Assembly (NCBI RefSeq): GCF_037975245.1
Contig: NC_092575.1
Span: 18,623,841-18,687,840, forward strand
Source: Apostichopus japonicus
Lineage: Eukaryota > Echinodermata > Holothuroidea > Aspidochirotida > Stichopodidae
Length of the DNA stretch: 64,000 bases
Direction: 5' to 3'
Shown here: piece by piece, positions 23,930 to 36,447 of the stretch
Layout of the letters: every line of letters starts with the position of its first letter
How positions within the stretch are numbered: position 1 is the first letter of the stretch
Made by a program: the position numbers and the translations under genes
Notes under the pieces: model-generated
What the model was told of the DNA's origin: nothing
The model's database searches: none
What the model saw: the letters and a program-made list of their open reading frames with translations, nothing else

Positions 23930-24645
23930 ATGACCATTGACCTCAACAAAAGACTTTTTGTGCTAAATGTGATACATCAACAATTCAACATACTAAATAT
24001 GACATCTGTCCTTGTTGAAATATTGTGTAAAACATGGTTTTCACAATTTGACCCCTGGTGAACTCAAACGATCATTGACCTCCGCCCACAAATTAAGGTT
24101 TCTTGTACTCAATGTGGTACAATTACATACCTAATATGCGATCTGTCCAAGCTCCCATGCGATATAGGAAGGTGCATGTGTACAGAAACAGGTAAGAGGG
24201 AAGTGAAGTGTTTGGCATTTTACTTCAAATGACCTTTGACCTCCACCAAAATCAATAGGCTGCTTTTACTCAATGTTATACACCTTCATACTAAGTATGA
24301 GATCCGCCCAAGCTTTCAACATTGAGATATCATGTTTACAAGGTTTTCATATTTTGACCTCTGATGACCCCAAATGACTTTTGACATTTACCAAGAACAA
24401 TAGGCTTTTTGTACTCAATGTGGTTCATATACATGAGATTTGCCTAAGCTCATCTTCTTGAGATATCGTGTTTACAACATTTTCACAATTTGATCACTGG
24501 TGACCCCCAATGACCTTTGACCTCCATAAAAAAATAAGCTTCTTGTACTTAATGTGGTACTTCTACACACCAAATATAAAATTGTCGATCTTCCTTTCTT
24601 CAGATATCGTGTTTACAAGCTGGGCGTCACAAACACACACGCCAT
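23930..24645. repeat. Diverged ~140-bp tandem repeats with TGACCT motifs (U2)
   Basis: Equivalent of 10080-10800. DR1 at 24230-24242. Confidence 0.65.
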
Positions 24646-25436
24646 CATGAATGCAAAGGTTACGATTATCATCGAAACCAAAAAGTCATTGTAGGAATTG
24701 AATGAAGCTTTCACCACTACAAAATCACATTGTTAAGGAAGGGTTCAATAGTAATCATGGTTTTGGAACAACTTCTTAAACTGTTCTTTACAGTGGTTCC
24801 TGTAACTTAATCTGTGGCAAGAATTTTTTAGTCAAGCATATTCATTAGCATCAGTCCCGAGGAAAGGGTAAGAGTAAAGGGGGATGGGGCAGGCCTCCGG
24901 GCATCTGGGTTCAACTAGGTAGCGGGGTCGAATATGGGTAAAGAATGTATTCTCGTTTCCACAATACACTGTAGAAGAAATGAAGATTTCAAATAGGAAG
25001 CCGGGTTAATCACCCATAATGCTTCTCTTACTCATACCTATACTGGAATATACATGGCAATCATATCATACAAAATAGAGGTAAGGAAAATAAAAAGTAG
25101 AAGTCTAACAAATATGTTTTATATTATCACTTTTAGATATACTTTTAACAGCTGCATTCATGTTCCAAAAAGAAATATGATATTTCCAAATCTGATAATT
25201 TTGTAAGATTTCAGTAAATAGTTGTGACATACACTGGCTGCTCAATTGCTTGTTTCCCCTTTTTCTTCTTGCTCTCAGTAACAGTACAAGAGGTGGTAAA
25301 TAGGAGGTATAACAGGGAAATGTATACAAAGTCCTGGTCCATGATGCTTATTTTATAAACTGACCTCTCGTCTGACAGAAAATGTTTCAATGGTCATTCT
25401 GTCGTAGCAATGACCTCTCCAAACCTTCACCGATGA

Positions 25437-25694
25437 TGTATGTATGTATTTTAGATCCTCCTGCAAGCAGGAACTCGCGAAGAAACCTCATTGGCTTATC
25501 AAAGCCGCAAGCTGACCCAAGTCAGTCTCTTACATTCATATTTAACCTCCATGATTATGAATTGTCAATTGTCAACAACTCTGTAACTGGACGACATACA
25601 TTAATCTGGGAGTGACTCGAACCGGGGGACCTTATAGTTGAAAGGCACCGGCGTTAACCACTGAGCTAACAATCCGAGCTAACACTCCGACAAT
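25437..25694 (-). mobile_element. tRNA-derived SINE (U2 only)
   Basis: The minus strand has A-box TTAGCTCAGTGGTTAACGCC and B-box GGTTCGAGTCACTCC at its 5' end. A (TACA)n-like tail lies at the 3' end. The 7-bp TSD CCGATGA is at 25430-25436 and 25695-25701. The U1 and U3 equivalents are uninterrupted. Confidence 0.88.
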
Positions 25695-26053
25695 CCGATG
25701 ACAAGAGTTCAAAACTTGCCTAACTTGAATCCCAACCCCCTGTACATCAATGATGCAATATCTCATATGGAAGTTTTCAATGGCTATGGCACATAGATTC
25801 ACAAACTTCTCCAAAGAAAATTACAGATATTAAGGGTAGTGATACCCAGCGATGGATTTCCTGGAAGAAGGAGCATGCCAAGAACTGTTTGTAGCTGAGT
25901 TTGAGTACCAAAGAGGTTTCAAAAGAGAGGGTCATGGCCCAGTAGACCTTCTCCCTGGATCTATAATATACATGATCAGTGAAAATGCTGGGTTTTCTGT
26001 TTTCTGAATCGATGTAGCCTTTATAGTCTATCAGCTAGATGAGAAATGGGCGA

Positions 26054-26584
26054 CAGTGGCGTAGCTAGGGGGGGTCAAGGGAGGGCATGTGCCCCCAGCG
26101 CCGGGTTTAGGGGGGCGCTGAAATGGGAGAATGAGAGTAAAAAAAATAAGCACTTATTTAGAAAAACATGACAAAATTGATGTATGTCCTCAGGCATGAA
26201 TATTTTCCAGTTATTAATAAAAATCTGAACTGAAAATAGGTGTTTTTATTAGTAAATTTATAGATTGTGATTTCTTTTCAGTCCATTTCGACCGTCTTCT
26301 CCTTTTTTTTTATTCTGTTCTGTTCTGTATTCTGTAATGACTACATGTCACGGAAATTTCGGGTATTTCAGTATACAGTTCCAAGGCAGTAGATTTCGAA
26401 AGGTGGAAATATCATAGGCGTAGGAGCACAATTTGATTTTGGGGGGGGGGGGGCTGAACGACTTGCCCGAAATATATAACCAAAACTTTTCGCGTGCAAT
26501 TTATTTTTTCTTTCAGTAGTGGGGGGGGGGGGCGCAATTTTCTACATTTGTACCCGGGCGCCAAAACCTCTAGCTACGCCACTG
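26054..26584. mobile_element. hAT-type element, TIR CAGTGGCGTAGCTAG (U2)
   Basis: Perfect 8-bp TSD ATGGGCGA at 26046-26053 and 26585-26592. Confidence 0.85.
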
Positions 26585-28309
26585 ATGGGCGACCACCCTG
26601 TGTCAGCAATACAATCAATACAAAAAGACAACTGGATCATGTAAAGTAATGATGTTGTACTGGCAGAATTGTTTGAATTCCAAACCTTGCAGCTTCCCTT
26701 TAGCGTATCCCATCGTTTAAAAAGATACTCCAGACAGAGGAAGATGTACGTTTGATGGATGGAAAGAGGAACACACTCATCAGACCTGTTTGCAACAAAT
26801 ACACGTTTTGTACAGAACATGTCAACTGCAAACGTTAATATCTCGAAAAAACAGTACCTAGGAACTGAACGGAGATTTCACCAGGATGCTAATAGAATAT
26901 GGACCTCTTGCATTGGTTAAAAAAGATATGTTTCCTCAAGACTATCCTCTCTCATGAGAGCCCTATTGCTGCTACTACTTGCCAGTGTATCTTGGTGGAA
27001 CCTCCCTGCCGGACAGAGCAAACGTTTCCTCTAGCGTCTCTGCCAAGTACGGGTTCAGTGATTCACTAACTCGACAGATCCAGTCCGATAACTTTGGGAA
27101 ACCGTCAAACGGTTCTCGATGAAAACATTCCAGAGTCACGATCTGTCAGGGACCAAAGAGAGGTAAGAAGATGTTTGGCAATTTATCTATTAAAATATAC
27201 TAGGAATAAAACTCTCAAACGGTACAAAAAGTGGCAACATATTTAGTGAAACGTTTAAATTTCTTTTACAATTAACTTGTAGTTTACGGTAGTATTCACA
27301 ATTCATTAATGCTACTGTGCAGTGTTGCCAGTTTGGCTAATTACATGCCAGAAATGCCAACATTTGGCAATTTTCAAATTTCACTGGGTGGAGGAAAAAA
27401 TGACACTTCCAGCCAAACAGCCTTTCGGTGGTTCTTTGTGGCCTTTTTTTTTTAATGGCCTACCAATGCAAGAGAAATGGTCGCTAAAAATTCCCACAAA
27501 GAACATTGATTTTGACCATTTCAAGTTGGTCAGTCTGACTTTGGACTTACGTGTTGGTAGAAACATTGGATTTGTTTGTTACCACATTTCAATCCCTAAT
27601 GTTTATCCAAGAGACACCAATAGCAACGGATTGTGAACAAACGCAATTCCTACCCCATATACAATGTCAATTGACATTAAAAAAAAAACAGAAAAATGTC
27701 CATTCATCAATGCTTTCCACTGATGTAAAAATAAGAAGGTTAAATTAAGAACTAAAGCATCTTCAAACTAGATGGAATAATAAAAGTAAGAAAGTAATTA
27801 AAATTCAAACTACAGTAGTTAGGCTTAATATGCATGAAATTGAGAGCTGATCCATGATTTGGAAGATGATCAGGGTAAGGTTACCATATTTTTTTTCTAG
27901 AGATACCATGATGAGATGGTGATATGTGGAGATGTCTATTTTGAGGGAGTTTCCCTGCACTTTCTGGGAAAACTTGATTTTGACGGGTAACCTACATGCA
28001 AATGGTACCAGATTAGAAGTTAATGATTCAATCCAGAGTACTTTTAATATAATAATTAACACATAAAGCCAAAAGAATTGTTACTACTTACAATTTGCAT
28101 TTCTGTACTTAAATTAAAGTAGCCAGAGTGTCAAATGATCATCAAGAGAACTTTGCTACTGAATTTATTACAAATTTGTTAGAACTACCTTACAAATGTG
28201 GACATTTTGTAGGTAGTTTATCAGTTCACCAGCATGCTTGGGTAAGATAGAATTAAGTACTATTAACAGGACATGTCCTGGGTAATACATATCTGTGGTA
28301 ACCTCTAAG

Positions 28310-28690
28310 TCACTGATACTGAGTACCTGGTACAGTCCTGCAAGATTAGTACTCAGACTGGAAAACCAGTACTACTCAGACTGGAAGACCAGCACTCAGG
28401 CTGGAAAACTGGTACTCAAACTGCCAGGAAGGCTTGTACTCATACTGAAAGACTGACACTTAGACTGGAAGAATGGAAACCAGACTGAAAGACTGGTACT
28501 AAAATTGAAAACTGGAACTCAGACTGGAAGACCAGTACTCAGACTGGAAGACTTGTACTCAGCACGGGAGACTGGTACTAAGAATGGAACACCAGTACTC
28601 AGATAGGAATCAGACTAGAAAACTGGTATTCTTACTGGAACTGATATTCAGACTGGAACTGTTTACAGACTGGAATAGTGGTACTTAGAC
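28310..28690. repeat. Minisatellite, ~20-bp unit
   Basis: Degenerate copies of GTACTCAGACTGGAAGACTG run through the stretch. It starts about 90 bp right of the end of U2. Confidence 0.8.
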
Positions 28691-28832
28691 TTCAGAGACT
28701 TCACTAAAACCAAAAGGCATAAATGCATTGAGGTTTATGTGACGTAATTTGAGAAGTTTTCAAGAATCTGTCCAAAGTCTCTTTTTTTAAATATTTCACT
28801 GAAAATAAAAACGTTAATAATGCAGAGAGAGT

Positions 28833-29213
28833 CAGTGACGGAGCGTCCATACAGTCAGGGGAGCGGATGCCCCCCCCCCCTGACGGACTCAAATGGACTG
28901 CTGGCACCCTTTTCAGCTCTTTAACACTTTTTACTTATTCGCAATTATTGACTTTTTTTTGCGCTCTCATCTGCCTATTGACATTTGTCACATTTTGTTG
29001 GTGTAATTTGTCGATGACACCTATTTATTCTTCATTTATCTGCAATTTAGCCAGGCCCGGAAAGGGTCATTTCCAGCGATCTAGGGAGTATCTTTACTCA
29101 AAAAATTTCTGTACGCTACGCGCCAACCTGTGGTGGCGCTCCGCTTAGATAGTGTCGAAAGCGCTACAGACCATTCTCGCCCCTCCTGACCAATACCCCT
29201 AGCTCCGCCACTG
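28833..29213. mobile_element. hAT-type MITE beside GSTT-B exon 3
   Basis: It starts CAGTGACGGAGCGTCC and ends GCTCCGCCACTG. Perfect 8-bp TSD GAGAGAGT at 28825-28832 and 29214-29221. A reverse-oriented relative is at 50755. Confidence 0.9.
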
Positions 29214-30835
29214 GAGAGAGTGGGGTGGTGGGGGAGGGGGGGGGAGAGGAGGCAGACTATTGAAATGACATATTGCTTGTTTCATACCTCGTAGACACCC
29301 AAGTATGAGTAGTGCAGACGAGTTCCGAGGTGTTGATATTCCAGGTATTCATCTACTCTGGCTCTTCTCATTGGATCTGCAGGATACCAATGGTCTGGGA
29401 ACTGACCTCTGTATTTGTCAGCTATGTATCTCACCATGGCAACACTAAATAAGAACCATAACATTGCTTTGGTGAGACATTGTGGCAAAGTCATAAAAAA
29501 AATTGTAAAGCTAGCTTTCTGTTTTACTTTAGTCCTATATCAGAAGACTTTTCCAGCAGCTAAAAACTTTGTAAGATTTTTACATAAATATAATATACAG
29601 TATAGTCAGAAATTATTTTGTGTACAAGATCGATGACAGCTACATTGAACTTTTAAGGTTGATAAACAATGTATCCTCAATACCAGTACCTTGTACACCC
29701 TCATAACAGAGATGAAAATTTGAACTTGAAGCGAGCACTTCAGTTGAGAGAAACATTGTAAAGTAATTATTCAAGGATGACTTTAAACAAGAAATTAATT
29801 TTGAAATGATACAAACTGTTGAAAATGAACTGCTAGCAGGCCAGGTTGTATTTCTATACCACTTGTAAGTATTGAGAAATGGCCCTTTAAATGTATCTGA
29901 GGCTAATCAATAAAAAATGGCTGCTATACTTAGTCTTAAACACAGACCATAACATCAGTTCCTCACATGCACTACAAAGCACTATGGAAAAATATCAAAC
30001 TTCTATGGCCTCAAATGACATTTTTACAATGATGTGTTACATTTTTTTCAAGGACATCCAATATGAAGTGAGCAGTCCAGAGATTTGGCATATTTTATAG
30101 CTGAACATCTTGAACACTGAAATAGCTAAATAGATTTTAGTTTTCCTTGGTCTGGACTATAACAAAACTAAACTTCTGCTGAAATTCATCCTTTAAAATG
30201 ACTTGCCTAATTTTGACATTAACTGAGGTGAATTTCTGTAGTCCTGACTGACCAGATATCCAGACATGCCTTTGCTTCTCTGCAATTCTCTTACAAATCT
30301 ATATTATCCCAAAATTTGAGCAAACTACAAAATTCCCTTAAGTATTTTCCTGCTACATCGGCTCCTAAAAGATATGCCCAGAAAGTGGGATTGTGCAATC
30401 ACACAGACCAGAGAGTTTATACACATTGTCAAGTTTGAAGCCAAAATGCGATATTTCCCCTTGTGAAATCTTCAGAATTATTGCCATGCTCAAAGAAACA
30501 GTACTGTATACAAATATCACAGAGAGGAAAATGCAGTGAGAAAGATGATTGACTTTGATACGGTGGTTGGCAACTGTAACATATTGTACTCATTCTACAG
30601 AATTGTATTTTACACCACCCTTTAGCAACCACAATATGTCCTGTTGTAACCACCAACCTACCCTAAGAAGCATGGGGCTGTGGTCACTCTTAGGAATGTT
30701 TGTATATGACGCATGTTAGTAGAAGTAGTTAAGAACAATGAGTGTGTATAATGAGACACTCTGAATACAGAAGTCAAAGCCATAACAACTCCTCTTCGAA
30801 TCATCTCTTGTATAATTATCATCAAGAATATTACA

Positions 30836-31274
30836 CTCGCGAGATCGCTTCAAAAAGCGAAACTTTACACACGAACAACACATGTATATTCGAATTAATA
30901 CGCGGATATATTATGCGGTGTTTGTCCCACATGGCTTGCCATATTATTAGCCAATCATATGGCCCAAATATATCCAAGTATTAATTCGAATATATACACG
31001 TATTAATTCGAATATATACACGTATTAAATAGAATACATATGGGGATTAAATCAAATATATGCACGGATTAATTAGAATATACACGAAAACACATTTCCG
31101 CTCTTGCTGTGTACATATACCAACGATAAATGTTTTGGCGGCTCGCGAGATCGCTTCATAAAGCGAAACTTTACACTGTATGTACAACACATATATATTC
31201 GAATTAATACGCGTGTATATTCGAATTAATACGCGGATATACTATGCGGTGTTTGTCGCACATGGCTTGCCATA
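30836..31274. mobile_element. Second copy of the AATTCGAATATAT TIR element (tandem/nested)
   Basis: It begins with the right-hand part of one copy (CTCGCGAGATCGCTTCA to ATGGCTTGCCAT), followed directly by a fuller copy ending GTTTGTCGCACATGGCTTGC. The shared core includes CATTTCCGCTCTTGCTGTGT and AAAGCGAAACTTTACAC. Confidence 0.7.
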
Positions 31275-31425
31275 AACGAGGGGGAATAGGCTGCTCGATC
31301 CAGACCTGGCAACCCCATGCACCCTCTCTAGAGGAGAGCTAAGCTAAGAAGAAAGGGCAAAATCCCTTCCCGGTGGCTGAGCTGTTCCGAGGAAGAGAAA
31401 TTTTCTTCCGGAGTGGTTAGTACGC

Positions 31426-31785
31426 TTAGACAAAACGGCATTTAACGGCCTTACATATCCTTACTGGATTACAGATCACTAGCAGACAATATAAGCAGAC
31501 AATAAGAAGGAGATCCGCAATACTTATTTTGTCTTCATAATTCAAGTTATATAGAGAGGATACAGAGCCCAGTGTGGAGCTAAGACATTCCGCTTTCGTG
31601 TGGAACAGATTAGCATTAGTAAACAAATTAACTTTGAACCAAGAGTAACTTCCCGCCAATAATTGACCCATCAATTTCATAATTCGAGTTATGGAGAGAT
31701 TTGAGAGACCAGAATAGTACCAGAAGATGAGACGAGAGCATAGAAATTTATTAGGATCAATTTCTATGGACGAGACCCTCCTCAC
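31426..31785 (-). CDS. Unrecognised ORF, possibly from a retroelement
   Basis: A 119-codon open frame on the minus strand contains RLIFWYYSGLSNLSITRIM and NANLFHTKAECLSSTLGS. The frame stays open for some codons before the first Met, as in an internal gene fragment. It occurs once in the window, right after a TIR element. I cannot name a domain. A decayed transposon coding region is my best guess. Confidence 0.25.
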   Translation of the reverse strand: MRRVSSIEIDPNKFLCSRLIFWYYSGLSNLSITRIMKLMGQLLAGSYSWFKVNLFTNANLFHTKAECLSSTLGSVSSLYNLNYEDKISIADLLLIVCLYCLLVICNPVRICKAVKCRFV

Positions 31786-32103
31786 AGAACGTCTGTTCGT
31801 GATAAACTCTCTGGCTTCCCATCGCTGAACATTTTAATTTCAAAGATCATTTCTGTGACGATGTAATAATTAAACACATTTAAGTATTATAATCCACGTT
31901 CATAATGTGAGGAAGGTTGTTTGTAGAAAGTAGCGGAATTTATTGCTGCAGATATAAAATGTATTGTATATTTACAAATGTCTCCAGAATGAAATTAGAA
32001 ATAGACTGAAAGAAAGATGAGATTGCTTCTTGTTGAACAAAGTTAGTACGTGACATACATTAAATTTGCTATTCCCTATATTTATTTCCACTATGTAAAT
32101 GTT

Positions 32104-32155
32104 ATATATATATCTATATATCTATCTATATATATCTATATATATATATATATAT
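32104..32155. repeat. TATC/TA microsatellite
   Basis: Alternating TATATC and TA repeats. Confidence 0.8.
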
Positions 32156-32309
32156 GTATAATCATTTATTACTGTGTTGCACATTTGGCATTGTCAATAA
32201 CAAGAAAGAATATTAAATCGTGCCAGGGTTCAAGGTACGCTATAGGTGCGTAATGCTCCGGCGATGATGTAGCACTTTTTCTGTGTGACATATAGGATAC
32301 CGTATAATG

Positions 32310-32397
32310 CAGGGGCGGATCCAGGGGGGGGGGGCCCGGGGGGCGGATCCAGGGGGGCCCGGGGGGCCCGGGCCCCCCCCCCCCTTTTTGAAAATCC

Positions 32398-32459
<62 letters not shown>
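32310..32459. repeat. G/C homopolymer block followed by ~58 T
   Basis: GGGGCGGATCCAGG occurs twice among G-runs and C-runs. An uninterrupted T tract follows (about 32401-32458). It is part of a decayed repeat. Confidence 0.8.
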
Positions 32460-32461
<2 letters not shown>

Positions 32462-33028
32462 GCGTTCGAGGGAAAGGGCCCCATGCGTGATCAGTGGCGT
32501 AGCTACGGGGGGCCTGAAATTGCAGACATGAGATCCATATTTTCAGGCTAGGTACATGCTGCTTAGAATACTCGGGAAGTGCCGTTTCCGGCCATCTGGG
32601 GGTTTGTAAAGCCAAAAATTTTCTTGTACGCTCCGCGCCAACCGATGATGGCGCTCCGCTTAGATAGTCTTACGTTCAGGCGCGGCTGGACCAGTCCGAC
32701 CCCCCCCCCCCTGTCACAAATCCTGCATCAGCCCCTGATATGTCATTGAATATTCCACAAAACAACTTTTTATGTCCACGAAACTGTCGAAAAACATGAT
32801 TTTCACTACTGGTAGAGATATAAAATATTGGGAATTCTGAATTTCCTGCAAACATGCGGCTGTGCCTGTTCAAGAGACTCACTACTGTATCGCCTTAAAA
32901 AATGATGAGTGGAAATAGTTTCTCCAGGACCGTATCGTATCGTGGGTATCGAGTGCGTCTGATATACGAACGTACGTAGTAGTACGTATGTACGTACGTC
33001 TATGATGATATGCACTGTACTGTACTGA

Positions 33029-33253
33029 TAAAAACATAGGTGAATTTCACTCCATGGGAGTGATCACTGAGCACATTCCGGTATAAGAGTGAATTTCCAC
33101 TCCATTGGAGTAAATCTTAACTCCTAATAGAGTTATATTCACTCATATTAGGAGTGAGGGTTAACTCCAATAGAGTTAAATTTCACTCTTAATTTGAAGT
33201 GCGCCGAGTGATCACTCCAATGGAATGAAATCCACTCATTTGTTTTTAGAGTG
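33029..33253. mobile_element. Palindromic MITE with GAGTGAAATTTCACTC-type repeats
   Basis: Long imperfect terminal inverted repeats run from TAAAAACATAGGTGAATTTC to GAGTGGATTTGTTTTTAGAG-like sequence. Internal TCCATTGGAGT and AACTCCAATAGAGTTAA form further inverted units. Confidence 0.6.
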
Positions 33254-35584
33254 TTGCTAGATATATGAAGAAGAAATTTACATACCAATACATGTTATCG
33301 GTCATCGATTGGCACAAAAAGCCAGATTCTGATGACAGCTGCCTCAAGAAACCCAATAAATGGCCTAATAAGCACCGAGCCACCAATGTGGACCATTACC
33401 GAAACATCGATGCGTGTTAGTCTTCCACCCCCTTCCTCTAATGCTATTTAAGTCCACATGTGGGCATATCCTGCAAATCTACCGGTAGCCCACAGGGGTT
33501 TGAGTTGGGAGAAAGGCCTTGACAGCTTGAAACGACAAATGATGCCAACTTCCCTCAAGTTAAAAGTCTGGCTGAGTTGGCAAGGCCAGTCAGCATGAAA
33601 GAGAAAAAACTTTTTTGCATTTCTGTCACCAAAGTTGCACATCTTTTTGGTTGGTATTTTGCCTCACAGGTGCCATCTCCTGCGATCTGGGGGGTGCTGA
33701 AATCTCAAATTTTCTCTGTACGCTCCGCGCCAACCAAGGTGGCGCTCCGCTTAGATAGTAAACTCCGCCCCCCCCCCCAACAAGAAAGAACAGCCCCCCA
33801 TGGCCCCCACTCAAAAAATCCTAGCTACGCCACTGTGCGTGTAATTTTTTGTAAAATAAATTTGCAAAAAGAGTACACCATCATTCTGATAAAAAGTGAA
33901 GGTGAGAGGGACACTCTGACTGCATCAATAGTCTCCATCTGGAAGGGGGCATCCAAGATGAAATGGCCTGGAGTAGCCTGGTAAAAAGTAGTTTGCATCA
34001 CCACCTACTCCCCAAAGACGTAAATCCCAGCTCATTGCTCGAAATTGCAAATATATGCCCGGCAAACCATGAATACATGATTTATTGGAAATAAATTTTA
34101 CTCAAAACTTTCACGAAAAGTAGCACCAGATTGCACCGAGGACCTCCATATTTTGTGAAATTTTCCAAAGGGGGGCACCCACTCCCCTTAGACCCCTCCC
34201 CCAGGACGACGATTAGGCATTTCCCATCTGGGCCCCCCCTTCGGCGAAATCCTGGATCCGCCACTGTAATGTTTCCCTTGATGAACGCAAAAGAACCCGG
34301 GAGGATGCGGAGAGGGAATCCGTCAAATCTAACCAGAATTGAGTACCTGTCTGGCCGACATGATTGCCTTTATCACACAAATCGCAGCATAGCAAATAGT
34401 GACAACGTTGGGGTGTCGTAATTGAGAGGAGGGGACATAATGCGACAATTGGTGCCCTGAGCGTTGAATAATTGATCCATAACTAAACATTTGCATGACC
34501 ATACAGGTACTAAACACAGACTGAGGTTCAATATTCACAAGACAACCATCAATGACAAATCAATCAATTACCAAATAGCTATACATTTCAGTCAACCCGA
34601 TCACATGCTTACTCCATTCTTAAAGCAGCATTTTGCGTCCTCGACTGTGATATTTCTCAACCTCACTGACTCCACTATGCCATAACGACATACATAACTA
34701 GCTTATCTATTTATATTTTACTTCAAATGGTGGCATAAAAGTCGAAAAATTTGCAACTTTCAACTGTGTTTTTCTCCAAGATATTTTCCGTTGGGAACCC
34801 AATAAACCTCGCCCATAATATGAATATTTAAACACTACGAACGTCATTGACAGATACGTAATATAACACCACGCTTGATTTGTGTACAGTCTATATGGCA
34901 GTTGTACCAGGGAGTTGTACCAACGCAAAGTCTTGAATCTATTTTTAGCAACGGCTCATAACTAAACCTGCATCTCTGATTGGTTGAATTCAAACTAGTG
35001 GGTTTGGGAACTGAATGCGATTTAATTTTGTATGTGGAATACTCGCCAATTAACGTTTTTGGCAGGGAAAAACGTGGCTAATATCTTAATTTGCTGTTTT
35101 GTGATTTGATGTATGTAAAAAACTCGATGGACATGTCAAAAAAGTAGAAAACGGCGACCAAACGCAAAATGCACATGAATAAACATACTATTCACTGATT
35201 GGTGGAATTCAAACTAGTGGATTTGGAGATATGAAAACTTTGTCGAGGACACTTTTACTCGTTATCGATATAAATCGTTAATTACTCGCTAATTAACGCT
35301 CTTGGCAGGATGAAACTTGGATGGTATCTTAGTTTGCTGTTTTATGATTGATACATGTAAAAAAATCGATGCACATGTTAAAAAGGTGGAAAAAAGCGAC
35401 CCAACGCAAAATGCTGCTTTAAATGTATTCGGCTAAGCTCCAATTACGCACTCTTTTTCTATAAGACTTACGTCTGAAAGCAAACGGATCCTCAAACTGA
35501 ATACCCACAACAAGGGACTTAATTATATGTATACGGTATATAGATAATTGAAATTGTAGTGAGTTTGAAAATCCAGAACAGTGC

Positions 35585-35660
35585 AAAAACTTCCAGCCTC
35601 TACCGGGATTCGAACCGGGGCCTCCCGTTTAAGGACCTTCGAGTCTTGAGTGACTTCCCG
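35585..35660 (-). repeat. tRNA-like B-box remnant
   Basis: The minus strand has CCCCGGTTCGAATCCCGG, a pol III B-box/T-arm with one stem mismatch, but no good A-box. It is more likely an old SINE head than a working tRNA gene. Confidence 0.45.
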
Positions 35661-35991
35661 CCCTTTGTTAAGACTGCGAATCCAGGGTGACGTCACGGTA
35701 TATTGATTTTCAAGTTCATTGTTTTGTTTGCACTGTATGTGTATATGTGTGTAAAATAACAGTACTTGCCACTTACATACACAAAGCACAAGGCAAGACT
35801 TCAATCATTAAAAACGAAACAAGAAAGTAATCCAAACGAATACAAGCAAGCAAATCATCAAAATGGAAGAAAAACACCGCAAATCCACAAAAAAGAGATG
35901 AGAAATTAATTGGAAATTAACTAACGTCAAATTGGGATTTAAAATCCATGACGCCAACTCCCGGAGAGCTCGGATGTACCCAGTTCGTTTG

Positions 35992-36447
35992 TCATGTAAT
36001 TATAAATCCAATCTGAATTGTTGCACGGACAATAAAACTCCTGACTCCATGACGTGAATATATAGGGGGAGGGCTTTCGCCGGGTCCACCACCCTCCCCC
36101 CCCCACATCATGCATACGACACATCCGACTTTACATTCTATAGCACTCTCACTATCATTTTTATGCCGTGTATGATGATGGCGTAATGCCGCTATCCTTT
36201 GATTATTTCTCAGTTGCGCCATAATTTGGCGAAATCGTCCATAAATCAGTTCGGCGGGGCGTTGAGTCATCTCGGGTGAGAACATCGCCCGTCCCGTCCT
36301 GGTTAATATTCGGCAAGTGCCATGCATGTTGTACTCCTTCCTCCGCCTCGAATATATCAGGCTCACTGCGTCTTTAACACGTGAGGCAAAATAAAACATT
36401 GGCGAGTTAATTATATTCTCCACGTTCTCCGATTGCATGGCGGCCAT
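35992..36447 (-). CDS. Candidate coding exon of unknown function
   Basis: An open frame starts ATGGCCGCCATG (good initiation context) and encodes MAAMQSENVENIINSPMFYF. It is followed by a basic stretch (SRRRKEYNMHG, ARMFSPEM-like residues, RFRQIMAQLRNNQRIAALRH). The first ~100 codons use mixed GC content and look protein-like. The tail runs into a poly-G tract and is probably not coding. A GTGAGA donor near 36147 could end the exon. It is not related to GSTT and I recognise no domain. It may be a first exon, an old transposon gene fragment or chance. Confidence 0.3.
   Translation of the reverse strand: MAAMQSENVENIINSPMFYFASRVKDAVSLIYSRRRKEYNMHGTCRILTRTGRAMFSPEMTQRPAELIYGRFRQIMAQLRNNQRIAALRHHHTRHKNDSESAIECKVGCVVCMMWGGEGGGPGESPPPIYSRHGVRSFIVRATIQIGFIIT

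Larger units (their letters stand above)
14593..28218. repeat. Tandem unit U2 (~13.6 kb)
   Basis: It carries GSTT-A copy 2 and GSTT-B exon 5 with the exon 4 stub. Relative to U1 it lacks the 359-bp hAT element near its left end, has a tRNA-SINE at 25437-25694 and has lost ~480 bp near 27690. At its right end the sequence continues from GGTAG into the unique spacer, so this is probably the ancestral right junction. Confidence 0.9.
26975..29444 (-). pseudogene. GSTT-B with exon 3, truncated exon 4 and exon 5 (unit U2 plus spacer)
   Basis: Exon 3 is 29288-29444: 52 codons starting VAMVRYIADKYRGQ, with DHWYPADPMRRARVDEYLEY, an AG acceptor and a GT donor. It has the same length and phase as GSTT-A exon 3. 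Only the first 24 bp of exon 4 remain (27696-27719, with an intact AG acceptor). A deletion of about 480 bp relative to U1 removed the rest and its donor, and reading on gives a short tail and then a stop. Exon 5 is intact at 26975-27142 (Asp to Glu in FHREPF). Joining exon 3 to exon 5 would keep frame but drop the helix carrying the ISVADI motif. I saw no exon 1 or 2 up to 37.3 kb. It is probably a pseudogene. Confidence 0.72.

Noticed and set aside
28704-29148. Frames with poly-Pro/poly-Gly over the hAT MITE
   Set aside because: They cross a transposon with a clear TSD and contain homopolymer translations.
32285-32551. 88-aa frame with poly-Phe
   Set aside because: It is a translation of the T run and G/C runs in a decayed repeat.
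35585-35660. Functional tRNA gene
   Set aside because: The B-box is good but the T-stem has a mismatch and there is no A-box or acceptor stem.
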